The notes under the pieces were generated by a model that saw only the letters and a program-made list of their open reading frames with translations, was not told the origin of the DNA and searched no databases. A program made the translations under genes and the position numbers. A stretch of DNA of 64,000 nt from Methanosarcina sp. MSH10X1 (GTDB lineage: Archaea; Halobacteriota; Methanosarcinia; Methanosarcinales; Methanosarcinaceae): NCBI RefSeq assembly GCF_004099695.1, contig NZ_SCHL01000004.1:124001-188000 (forward strand). The letters are read 5' to 3'. Shown here one piece after another: positions 52,863 through 61,834 of the stretch. Within the stretch, counting starts at the first letter, position 1, and every line of letters begins with the position of its first letter.

Positions 52863-55141
52863 ACTTTTTTCACTCCACGCATCTCAATCTCCTCTCTGGT
52901 TCCTTTACCGGCTTCTTCTGTGAGTTTTTCCCTGAATTCTCCTTCAATCTCCTCTCTGAGGTCTTTTCCGAATTCCTCTTCAATTTCTTCCTCATTGCCC
53001 TCAGGTTCATTCTCTATTTCCGGCGTCCCATATTCTTCTTCGTGCTCGACCTTCCCTACCTTCCTTTCCGGCTTCTGGTTCTTTAAATCCGATTCTCCGG
53101 GAGGGATCATCATGGCTACCTGGTCAGGAGAAGCGATTTGCTTTACGAAACGGGGATCGTTGAGTTCATCCGCATAGATCCTGTAGATCTTTTTTGAAAT
53201 ATCATTCTGGTTAAACGCCCCAGGAATTATTTCGAGGATATAATCCCCATGCTTCCGGACGGCAGATGCAGGTCCGCCTATCACCCTGGTCTCGCCTCCT
53301 TTGAGTTCAAGCCCCACTGCAACACCGAGAGGAATATCCTTAAAGTAGTTGCGTTCTCCACGGATAATGAAAGCCCCTTTCCTTACATATTCTCCTGATT
53401 CCGGAGTCTTTGTAACCTGCTCGGCTTTAACCCAGTAGCAGTCCCCGCTGAAATGTCCGGCTTTCCAGAGGCTAGAATAGGAAACCGCAAACTGTGCTGC
53501 TTCCCGCAGGGTAAGCTCGGGAATTTCTTTTCCACCGGTCTTGATAACGGTAAGAGGAGCTCCAGGCGCCTGGGTATGAAAAACAAGATCTCTCTTTTCC
53601 AGGTATTTTTTGAAAACTTCCTCATTGGTGTCGGCATCCCTGCCTCCTACGACAAGGAAGCCGTCCGAGGATAAGAACCACCTGAACCTGTCAAACCAGT
53701 GTTTTTTCCTGGAAGCCTGGAGTTTACGACATGCCTTTGCAGCCTTTGCCACAGCCTTTTTCTCCATAGCCTTCCTGGTATCCTCGATAGCTTTGAGAGC
53801 TCCTTCTTTTTTCTTGCTAAATTTCTTAACCTTTTCATAGTATTCCTGAGCGTTCTGCGGTACAGTTTTCCTGATATCAAGGTTGGCGCTCTTTCCGTCA
53901 AGGTCCACTGTTATGGTTCCGGTCCTGGGGTCGATATTTGTGATTTTTTGGGCAGCAGGCACGGTCTTTTTGGCCTGTTTCAGGATGGAGCGGATTTCAT
54001 CCCAGGAATAGCCCTTTGTCCTTGCGCCGTTAAGCACGGAAAAAATCTCCTCTATAATCTGGTAATTTGCGTAGACTGTCTCGGCAAGGGCGTTATTCTT
54101 CTCGATCTCTTTTTCGAACTTTTTAAGGCTTTCTTCCTGCTGGAGAAGCCGCCTTTCATAAACGCCAAGGTTTTTTTCCTTTTTCTGAGCCTCTTTTACC
54201 TCTTCGACCTGCTCAAGCGCCTTTTTCCCAAAGTATTCATCAAGTGCCGTGTTAAAGGAATCAAAATATTCTTTTTCAAACCCGGAATAGCGAGTAAGGT
54301 CAAAAGGAAGCACATCAAAGGTTTCCAGTTTTCCGTTAATCTCTTTTTTAATATGCTGAGGTTTGAGCTCAGGAGCTTCGGCTTCAACCCCGCTTTCGGT
54401 TTCTCTTATACCTTTATCTCCGGCTCCTGCCCTGAAAAGCGGGGAAAAGAGCTCATGCATTGCATTGCAGAGCCGTGATGCGTCATCTTCAGTTGCTTCC
54501 TTTGAAGGCTTTGATTTGTCAACTCCTGCCCTGGAACAAACCTCTTCTGCCAGAACTCCTCCCAGATTGAACCTCGTAGCAATCGTACGGACAATATCCG
54601 CCGTAGACCTGGAAAAAGCCTCCATAAGATCCGAAACCCTGGCTTCCAGCGGGCTCATCTGCGCCTCAGGCAGCTCGTAAATTTCTCCGCTCCGAAGCCG
54701 CCTGTCTTTAAGAGTCACAGGATTCATGGGCAGGATAATCCTGTTTTCCGAATCAACAATAAGCACGTTCCCCCGGGCGAAAAGCTCCACAATAAGCGTA
54801 CTCCTGACTCCTCCTCTTTCGATCCCGATCTTTACTATCCTGTCGAAATCGTGCTGCTCGACAGATACGATCCTTCCCCCTATCAGGTATTTTCTAAGCA
54901 GCATCGGAAAAGACTGGGGAAGTGTCGGGCTTGCCCTGAGGTATTTACTGAGATGAATGCGCTTCCCTGCCTCAATTATCAGGTTGTCCCTTCCCTGGTG
55001 AAAAACGTAAAGATTGATGCGAATCTCCTCATGCGTGGGCTGATAGATCTTCCCGATCTTCGCATCAATAATGGATTTTGGACCCGCTGACAGTTCGGCA
55101 ACAACTGCAGCGACATCCGCACTTGACATATCCTGTTTCAT
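52859..55141 (-). CDS. rqcH: NEMF/RqcH ribosome quality-control protein
   Basis: A NFACT-type protein that binds the 50S subunit with nascent chains, as in Rqc2/NEMF/RqcH. The N-terminal NFACT-N domain (AELSAGPKSIIDAKIGKIYQ, KRIHLSKY) leads to a two-HhH region, a long coiled coil near residues 330-400, and the NFACT-R domain WFDRFRWFLSSDGFLVVGGRDADTNE. The C-terminal Glu/Lys-rich tail is species-specific. ATG 55141 gives the usual MKQDMSSADVAAVVAEL start; the open frame runs to 55222 without a ribosome site. It is followed by pelota in a four-base overlap. Confidence 0.92.
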   Translation of the reverse strand: MKQDMSSADVAAVVAELSAGPKSIIDAKIGKIYQPTHEEIRINLYVFHQGRDNLIIEAGKRIHLSKYLRASPTLPQSFPMLLRKYLIGGRIVSVEQHDFDRIVKIGIERGGVRSTLIVELFARGNVLIVDSENRIILPMNPVTLKDRRLRSGEIYELPEAQMSPLEARVSDLMEAFSRSTADIVRTIATRFNLGGVLAEEVCSRAGVDKSKPSKEATEDDASRLCNAMHELFSPLFRAGAGDKGIRETESGVEAEAPELKPQHIKKEINGKLETFDVLPFDLTRYSGFEKEYFDSFNTALDEYFGKKALEQVEEVKEAQKKEKNLGVYERRLLQQEESLKKFEKEIEKNNALAETVYANYQIIEEIFSVLNGARTKGYSWDEIRSILKQAKKTVPAAQKITNIDPRTGTITVDLDGKSANLDIRKTVPQNAQEYYEKVKKFSKKKEGALKAIEDTRKAMEKKAVAKAAKACRKLQASRKKHWFDRFRWFLSSDGFLVVGGRDADTNEEVFKKYLEKRDLVFHTQAPGAPLTVIKTGGKEIPELTLREAAQFAVSYSSLWKAGHFSGDCYWVKAEQVTKTPESGEYVRKGAFIIRGERNYFKDIPLGVAVGLELKGGETRVIGGPASAVRKHGDYILEIIPGAFNQNDISKKIYRIYADELNDPRFVKQIASPDQVAMMIPPGESDLKNQKPERKVGKVEHEEEYGTPEIENEPEGNEEEIEEEFGKDLREEIEGEFREKLTEEAGKGTREEIEMRGVKKV

Positions 55142-55245
55142 GAAGTGGATATAAGAGAGGCTTTTCGTATAAGTATTTCCCGAGTTGCATCTCGCCCGAA
55201 TCCCGTCCCGCCCGAATACCATCTCGGGAGGACGCTGCCCTTTTC

Positions 55246-55492
55246 ACAAGCCTTTTTCAAAAAATCCTTGACCGCAAGCCTTCTACAAAAATCCTTGATC
55301 GCAAGCCTTTTACAAAAAGGCTTGAGCGAAAACCCATGCTTTCTAAACCGGCTTAGCCGGGGCGTGATAAACCGGCGAAACGCAAGCCTTTTACAAAAAT
55401 CCTTGATCGCAAGCCTTTTACAAAAAGGCTTGAGCGAAAACTTATGCTTTATCGAAAACGTCGCTATCGGCGTGATCGACCGGCGCAACGGT
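55246..55492. repeat. Composite palindromic repeat, locus 2
   Basis: Two full tandem units of 108-109 bases (55274-55381 and 55382-55490), with a partial copy on the left (from 55246). The modules and their order match those of 43045-43232: CAAGCCTTTT, ATCCTTGATCG, the hairpin CAAGCCTTTTxxxAAAAGGCTTG with AGCGAAAAC, ATGCTTT, and the GCGTGATxxACCGGCG box. It lies upstream of rqcH and downstream of the FGE-like gene, both on the minus strand. The rest of the gap to 55684 shows no gene. Confidence 0.88.
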
Positions 55493-55684
55493 CGCAGCAC
55501 AACGGTTCTGATCAGGAGAGCTAATTTATGGCGACAGTATTAGATAAATTTTGAAAGGATACGGGAAAAGAAAAATTGATTGGACCGAGGTAGCCGGAAA
55601 TATTGTCTTTAACCTGTCTTATCCCGCAACTTCTATGCAGCTTTCCAGAGAGAAAATCACGGTACAGGGGTAGACGGAAAAGAA

Positions 55685-56509
55685 TCAAAGTTCCCTCAAA
55701 AGCCTAAACCCGAGATTGGCGAAACAACTCTCAGGTTCGCGCTTGAAGCGGCCAGCGGAACGGCAGAAACCGGTATTGCAGAGCCAGCTACACCCACGGG
55801 AGACCCGATTGGAGCTATTTCCCTCTTCCCATGCAGTACCATCGGGAGGAGCCCCAGTGTAATTTTCATGCCACTTATCCTGTACCCATTCCCAGACATT
55901 CCCATGCATATCGTAAAGCCCCCAGGGATTTGGTTTCTTGAGACCAGCTGCGTGAGTTTTACCGCCTGAATTCTCAATATGCCAGGCATATTCATCGAGT
56001 TTTGACCCATCCTCACCAAGGAAACACCTGGTTTGTGTGCCTGCCCGGCAGGCGTACTCCCATTCGGCTTCCGAGGGTAAGCGGTACTTATCGGTTCCTT
56101 CCAATTCGTTTAGCCTCGCGATAAACTGCTGGGTGTCTCCCCAGGAAATCATCTCAACCGGGCGGTCTTCACCCTTAAAGTGTGAAGGATTGTTTTCCAT
56201 TATCTTTTTCCACTGCTTTTGTGTGACAGCTGACCTGCCCAGGTAAAAAGAGTTCTGAATTGTTACTTTATGGATCGGAGACTCGGAATCGGACCTGTCT
56301 TTCTCCTCGGAAGGTGCCCCCATCTCGAACTCCCCTGCAGGGATCAATACAAATTGTATACCTGTAGAAGGGCTGGTAAAGATTTCAGTGTTACCTGGAT
56401 TATCAGCCGGTGCAAAAACCGATGTTTCCTGGGTTTCCTCTTTCTTCAGGTAGCATCGAACTGTATTAATGTAACTCTTAATGCTGGATTTGCTTCCCAC
56501 AATCCCCAC
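55685..56509 (-). CDS. Formylglycine-generating enzyme-like (SUMF1 family) protein
   Basis: A 274-residue FGE-sulfatase family protein: FVLIPAGEFEMGAPSEE, LGRSAVTQKQWKKIMENNPSHF, PVEMISWGDTQQFIARLNE, RLPSEAEWEYACRAGT, NPWGLYDMHGNVWEWVQD and FANLGFRLLREL are all typical. Near the C-terminus CSWLCNTGFCR holds the CX4C spacing of the two active-site Cys of true copper-dependent FGE, which many SUMF1-like proteins lack; an extra Cys precedes it. It has no signal peptide. It may convert Cys to formylglycine in a partner, but no sulfatase lies in this window. The first 45 residues are unrelated. Confidence 0.85.
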   Translation of the reverse strand: MGIVGSKSSIKSYINTVRCYLKKEETQETSVFAPADNPGNTEIFTSPSTGIQFVLIPAGEFEMGAPSEEKDRSDSESPIHKVTIQNSFYLGRSAVTQKQWKKIMENNPSHFKGEDRPVEMISWGDTQQFIARLNELEGTDKYRLPSEAEWEYACRAGTQTRCFLGEDGSKLDEYAWHIENSGGKTHAAGLKKPNPWGLYDMHGNVWEWVQDKWHENYTGAPPDGTAWEEGNSSNRVSRGCSWLCNTGFCRSAGRFKREPESCFANLGFRLLREL

Positions 56510-57121
56510 TCCGTAAAATCTCCTGTTAATTTACCGGTTTTTATTCGCCAGTTATATGGTTTTTATTCGTCAGTTATATGGTTTTTATTCGTCAGTTACA
56601 TCTGTAAAAGGTCAGTTTATGCTTGTCAATTATCATTTGACAGCTATCATTTTCAACTTTTGTTTAGCCGTTTTGTCCGGGCTTATATTGCCAGATTCTG
56701 TTAATCCTGCTGCATTTATTGTTGTTAATGTTAGAATTAAACCTTACTGCCATAAGATAGCTTAATCGAAAAATCGCTATGCATTCCATTGTAATAAAAA
56801 GGGTTGTCTGCGCCCCAAATTACTGTTAAACCTTTTTAAAAAAACACGCATAACCAAAAGTAAAATATGAGATTGGTTTATCTTAGGAGAACCCAACCAA
56901 AATCCTAAACCAAAAACTTAATCAAAACCCCTGGTCAAAGTCACTATAAAACCCTGGTCAGAATCCATAAATTGAATCCTGATCAAAACCCTTAGATCAG
57001 GACTAATGAGAACCCCCAAATTAAATCGTTATCAGGTCCCTAAACCAAACCCTGATCAGAGCCCTGATAGATCTTTGATCAGATCCCTACCAAGATCCAA
57101 AACCTCAGAAGCCCTAAAACC
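56510..57121. repeat. Intergenic region with 22-bp repeats and CCTGATCA array
   Basis: No gene in 610 bases. At 56536-56601 a 22-base unit (GGTTTTTATTCGTCAGTTATAT) stands three times in tandem. From about 56890 to 57110, directly before priS, the sequence is built from loosely repeated AAACCCTGATCAGA-like words (CCTGGTCA, CCTGATCA, TTGATCAG), at least seven in 180 bases, with many TGATCA palindromes. No TATA box stands out close to priS. Confidence 0.7.
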
Positions 57122-58366
57122 ATGGACAGTCGAACCGCCCGTTTTTTGAAAACCCGCTTTCAGAATTATTATAAAAATGCCGAGATAGGTCTTCCCGACC
57201 ATCTGCCTAACAGAGAATGGGCTTTTATCTTCTATGACGATATGCCTGATAAGATGATGCACAGGCACAAGGCCTTCGGCTCGCCAGGAGAGGCTTTTGA
57301 CTATCTTTACGGCATGGCTCCTGCGCATGTTTATAATTCTACTGCGTATTACGAGTATCCTGATGCCAGGAAGATGAATGAGAAAAACTGGCTCGGGGCA
57401 GAATTGATTTTTGACCTTGATGCCGACCACCTGCCGAATGCCCCGCGGAACTATGCCGATATGCTTGAGCTTGTAAAAAAGGAAACTTTCAAGCTCATGG
57501 ATTTTCTTTTAGATGACTTCGGATTTTCGGAGCAGGAAATCGAGCTGGTGTTTTCCGGAGGGAGAGGATACCATTTCCACATCATGAGCCCGAAAGTCCT
57601 GGCACTTGGGAGTGCTGAAAGAAGGGAAATTGTAAATTATATCAGTGGTAAAGATCTCGATTTCAAATACTTTTTCAGGGAAGTTGCTATGGATGGGGAA
57701 TTCGGGGCAGGCTCAAAGACATTCAAGGGTATGAAAAGCGTGCCCGTGAAATGCACGCTTGTAGGATATGACTCAGGCTGGGGGAAGAGGATTGCCCTCT
57801 ATCTGACGGACTACATGAAAGCCGAGTGTAGAAAAAAGTATAAGAAAGATATGTTTCCCGAGCTTCGCAGGTACGAAAAGGTCGGGGACACCACCATAAA
57901 AAAGTTGATAAATCTTACAAATAGCGAAAATGGCTTAAGTGATATTCTCAAGAAAGGAAGGCTTGACTTTGATGTCAGAAACTTTAAGGATATTGCTGCC
58001 TATTTTATGAAGGAATCTGTTGAGGATTTTCTTCAGAGATTCGGGGCCAGTGTTGACGAGCCCGTGACTGCGGACATTAAACGCTTGATACGGGTGCCAG
58101 GCTCACTGCATGGCGGGTCAGGGATGCTGGTTAAGAAACTTGCTTTATCCGAGTTAGAGAAGTTTGAACCGCTTAACGATGCCGTTATCTTTGGTGAAAG
58201 ACCGGTAAAGGTAACGGTCTCAAAGCCTTTTTCGGTGCAGTTAAAGGGCAGGGATTTAACGGTAGAAGAAGGTAAACAGGAAGTTCCTGAATATGCGGCA
58301 ATTTATTTAATTTGCAGAGGTGTAGCGGAGTATGGACATAGAAGAAATCAGCCAGGTTCTATATAA
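57122..58366 (+). CDS. priS: DNA primase small subunit PriS
   Basis: The catalytic subunit of the archaeal-eukaryotic primase. RFQNYYKN at the N-terminus, REWAFIFYDDMPDKMMHRHK with the zinc and nucleotide-binding residues, the metal-binding IFDLDADHLP near residue 96, and VFSGGRGYHFHI near 138 are all present; LIRVPGSLHGGSGM near 322 completes the active site. Length 414 is normal. The GINS gene begins inside its 3' end (35-base overlap), so primase and GINS are made together. Confidence 0.95.
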   Translation: MDSRTARFLKTRFQNYYKNAEIGLPDHLPNREWAFIFYDDMPDKMMHRHKAFGSPGEAFDYLYGMAPAHVYNSTAYYEYPDARKMNEKNWLGAELIFDLDADHLPNAPRNYADMLELVKKETFKLMDFLLDDFGFSEQEIELVFSGGRGYHFHIMSPKVLALGSAERREIVNYISGKDLDFKYFFREVAMDGEFGAGSKTFKGMKSVPVKCTLVGYDSGWGKRIALYLTDYMKAECRKKYKKDMFPELRRYEKVGDTTIKKLINLTNSENGLSDILKKGRLDFDVRNFKDIAAYFMKESVEDFLQRFGASVDEPVTADIKRLIRVPGSLHGGSGMLVKKLALSELEKFEPLNDAVIFGERPVKVTVSKPFSVQLKGRDLTVEEGKQEVPEYAAIYLICRGVAEYGHRRNQPGSI

Positions 58367-59060
58367 AGAAAAGAACCAGACATTAAAGACAATCCCGGCT
58401 GATTTTTACCTGGAGGCTGAGAAATATATCCGGGATCTTGAGAAAGAGATAGGGAAAGTCAACAATTCCCGTTCTCCTGAGTCCAAGATGCTTCATGACG
58501 AGCACGAAAGAGCGCTTTCGGACCTTGAGACCATCTTCATGAAAAGGATAGGAAAGGTTATTACCAGGGCAACAATCCAGTCTCATGCGGATAAACCTAT
58601 TTCAAAGGATATTGAGAAACTGCTTCCTGCGGAAAAAAGACTTTACGACCTTGTACTCAAGGGAATTGAAGCCGCAAAAACCGAACTCTTAGGTCCTATT
58701 CTGTACCCGGATTCTGAGAATATTCCAGTCTGGCCCGGAATCGGAGTGGAAAAGCAGGCTATTCCTGAAGGCATGCGGGGGGAGACGGAAGCTAGAATTG
58801 GGATTCCTTCTGTTGTAGCCAGAGGAGAGACAGGATCAAAGCCGGACAAAAACAATATAAACGATGAATACGTTGTTGTCCGAATATTGAAGGATCTTCC
58901 CACCTTCACAGGTGCAGACGGCAGGAACTATACAGTCAGTGCCGAAGAAGTCGTTGTTTTGCCTCAGCTCAATGCTACAGGGCTGGTAAAGCGAAACGCA
59001 GCAAAACTGATTGCCGGACAGGAAAATTCCGGAAAAAATTTATTCCCCGGAAAAAATTAA
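58332..59060 (+). CDS. Archaeal GINS subunit (Gins51/Gins15)
   Basis: A GINS replication-complex subunit that links MCM to primase and Cdc45/GAN. The A domain (LKTIPADFYLEAEKYIRDLEKE, SDLETIFMKRIGKVITRA) comes first and a short B domain lies at the C-terminus (YVVVRILKDLPTFTGADGRN, YTVSAEEVVVLPQLNATGLV), the order of the Gins51 (Sld5/Psf1-like) class. A variable acidic/Gly linker of about 60 residues joins them. Its start lies 35 bases inside priS. Confidence 0.9.
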   Translation: MDIEEISQVLYKEKNQTLKTIPADFYLEAEKYIRDLEKEIGKVNNSRSPESKMLHDEHERALSDLETIFMKRIGKVITRATIQSHADKPISKDIEKLLPAEKRLYDLVLKGIEAAKTELLGPILYPDSENIPVWPGIGVEKQAIPEGMRGETEARIGIPSVVARGETGSKPDKNNINDEYVVVRILKDLPTFTGADGRNYTVSAEEVVVLPQLNATGLVKRNAAKLIAGQENSGKNLFPGKN

Positions 59061-59953
<893 letters not shown>

Positions 59954-60016
59954 CCGTATCGGTTAAAGCACTTTACCGGATTAGAGTAAAAGCAATAAAT
60001 AAACAAAATTTGAGAA

Positions 60017-60832
60017 GTGGTGCGAATGGGAAACGATAACTGGCCCGAAGTCGGAGAGTTCGTTGTCTGTACTGTAAAGAATGTGACGGATTTCGGAGCC
60101 TATGTCGAGCTTGAGGAGTTCGGAGGTAGGGAAGGTTTTATCCATATCTCCGAAATTAAAGCAGGCTGGGTCAAGTACGTCAGGGACTACGTAAGGGAAG
60201 GGCAGAAGATAGTCTGCAAGGTTCTTAACGTGGACCCTTCCCGCGGCCACATAGACCTTTCACTGAAGGACGTAAACGAGCATCAGCGGCGCGCTAAAAT
60301 CCAGGAATGGAAAAATGAGCAAAAAGCCGCCAAATGGCTCCAGTTCGTGGCTGAAGAGACGAAAACCGACGAGGATAACCTGAAAACCTTGCATGAAAAA
60401 CTCGTAGAAGAGTTTGGAAGTGCATATTCTGCCTTTGAAGAAGCTGCTATCGAAGGAGAGAAAGCTTTCAAAGGAATCAAAGTCAATAAGAAATACTTAA
60501 AGAGCATAGTCAAAATAGCAGGGGAAAATATCAAACTGCCTTTTGTCGACATTGCAGGCTATGTAGATCTGACCTGTAACCTCCCAAATGGTATAGAGGT
60601 CATAAAACAGGCACTCAGCGCTGCAAATTCTATCAGTGATGTTGATGGAAAAGATGTCAGGCTCGAAGTAAGTTACACAGGGGCTCCGAGATACCGGATT
60701 AAAGTAATTGCCCCGGATTATAAGAAGGCCGAATCAGTCCTTAAAAAATCCGCCCAGACCGCAGTCGATACCATTGCCAAGCTTGGCGGGCACGGGACTT
60801 TCAAGCGGCACATCGAATCAGCAAAGGCGTGA
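60017..60832 (+). CDS. eif2a: Translation initiation factor aIF2 alpha
   Basis: The alpha subunit of aIF2, which delivers Met-tRNAi. An S1 domain opens the protein (WPEVGEFVVCTVKNVTDFGAYVELEEFG, EGFIHISEI, RGHIDLSLKDV), followed by a helical domain and the alpha-beta C-terminal domain (GIEVIKQALSAA, YRIKVIAPDYKKAE). The serine phosphorylation site of eukaryotes is not expected here. Length 271 is standard. The reading frame begins at ATG 60026 or at the upstream GTG 60017, which has GAGAAGTG before it. Confidence 0.95.
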   Translation: MVRMGNDNWPEVGEFVVCTVKNVTDFGAYVELEEFGGREGFIHISEIKAGWVKYVRDYVREGQKIVCKVLNVDPSRGHIDLSLKDVNEHQRRAKIQEWKNEQKAAKWLQFVAEETKTDEDNLKTLHEKLVEEFGSAYSAFEEAAIEGEKAFKGIKVNKKYLKSIVKIAGENIKLPFVDIAGYVDLTCNLPNGIEVIKQALSAANSISDVDGKDVRLEVSYTGAPRYRIKVIAPDYKKAESVLKKSAQTAVDTIAKLGGHGTFKRHIESAKA

Positions 60833-60838
60833 TACCCT

Positions 60839-60994
60839 TTGGGACAAAAGATCCGCAAATGCAAAAATTGCGGCAGGTACACTTTAAGGGAAATTTGTCA
60901 GGTTTGCGGGGGAAAGGCTTTTCCCTTACATCCTGCCCGCTTTTCTCCTCAGGACCCTTACGGCAGGTACCGCAGAATGGCAAAGAAAGGATAA
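60839..60994 (+). CDS. nop10: H/ACA RNP component Nop10
   Basis: A 51-residue gene that begins with TTG six bases after the aIF2-alpha stop. It reads GQKIRKCKNCGRYTLREICQ, then VCGGKAFPLHPARFSPQDPY and GRYRRMAKKG, which is a complete archaeal Nop10: a zinc ribbon (CKNC...CQVC) and the linker and helix that bind Cbf5. It takes part in rRNA pseudouridylation. The position between aIF2-alpha and the PAC2 gene is the usual archaeal order. Confidence 0.95.
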   Translation: MGQKIRKCKNCGRYTLREICQVCGGKAFPLHPARFSPQDPYGRYRRMAKKG

Positions 60995-61003
60995 GGAATT
61001 GTT

Positions 61004-61774
61004 ATGCAGCAGAGTACACTTGTCCGCCTGAAAGAAAATCTTGAGCTTAAAAAACCCACACTTGTAGTCGGACTTCCAGGAGTAGGACTCGTAGGCAAGC
61101 TAGTGGCAGAGCATCTGGTAGACGAACTTGGGGCCGAAAAGATTATGGAGGTTTATTCTCCGCATTTTCCACCTCAGGTTCTGGTAAACAAAGACTGTAC
61201 AGTCCGTCCGGTAAGTAATGCTATATTCCTCGGAAAAGCGAAAGAGAATGATGTACTCTTCCTTGTAGGAGACCATCAGAGCACAACCTCACAGGGGCAT
61301 TACGAGCTCTGTTCTCTCTACCTTGACATTGCAGAAGAATTTGGAGTACCGAGGATTTACACGCTAGGAGGATATCCGACAGGCAAACTTACCTATGAGG
61401 AAACCGTCCTTGGGGTCGCCAATGACACGAGATTGATTGAAGAAATCAAAACATATGGAGTAGAATTCAGGGAATCCGAACCCAGCGGAGGAATTGTTGG
61501 AGCGTCGGGCCTGCTTGTGGCTTTCAGCAAGATGAGGGGTATTGATGCTGCCTGTCTCATGGGCATGACTCCGGGATACCTTATGGACCCTAAAAGTGCC
61601 CAGTCCCTTCTGAAGGTAATCTGCAAAATGTTCGGGATTGATGTAAATACCGAGTCGCTTGAGAAGAAAGCCGAGGAAATGGAGAATATCCTGGAAAAAC
61701 TCAAGGAAAAAGAAGAGCAACAAGCTATCCAGGAAGTAAAACCATCCGAAGAGGACCTGCGCTATATAGGATAA
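61004..61774 (+). CDS. PAC2-family proteasome assembly chaperone-like protein
   Basis: A 256-residue archaeal PbaB-like protein of the PAC2 family: LVVGLPGVGLVGKLVAEHLVD, VYSPHFPPQVLVNKDCTVRP, FLVGDHQSTTSQGHYEL, IYTLGGYPTGKL and GIVGASGLLVAF are all family motifs, and the C-terminal coiled helix (EKKAEEMENILEKLKEKEEQ) is usual. Relatives bind the proteasome core or assist its assembly. It ends the ribosomal/aIF2 cluster and begins nine bases after nop10. Confidence 0.88.
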   Translation: MQQSTLVRLKENLELKKPTLVVGLPGVGLVGKLVAEHLVDELGAEKIMEVYSPHFPPQVLVNKDCTVRPVSNAIFLGKAKENDVLFLVGDHQSTTSQGHYELCSLYLDIAEEFGVPRIYTLGGYPTGKLTYEETVLGVANDTRLIEEIKTYGVEFRESEPSGGIVGASGLLVAFSKMRGIDAACLMGMTPGYLMDPKSAQSLLKVICKMFGIDVNTESLEKKAEEMENILEKLKEKEEQQAIQEVKPSEEDLRYIG

Positions 61775-61834
61775 TAGCGCACTGAATTATTAAAAACGAG
61801 CGCAAGAATTAGAGCTCCCGGTAAAGGGAAGGAA

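Noticed and set aside
53699-54478. 259-residue frame antisense to rqcH
   Set aside because: Shadow of the Lys/Glu-rich coiled coil, read as Phe/Leu; no start signal.
55246-55492. Possible CRISPR array in the palindromic repeat
   Set aside because: Repeated parts cover nearly the entire unit and contain several different modules; there are no spacer-like unique stretches of constant length.
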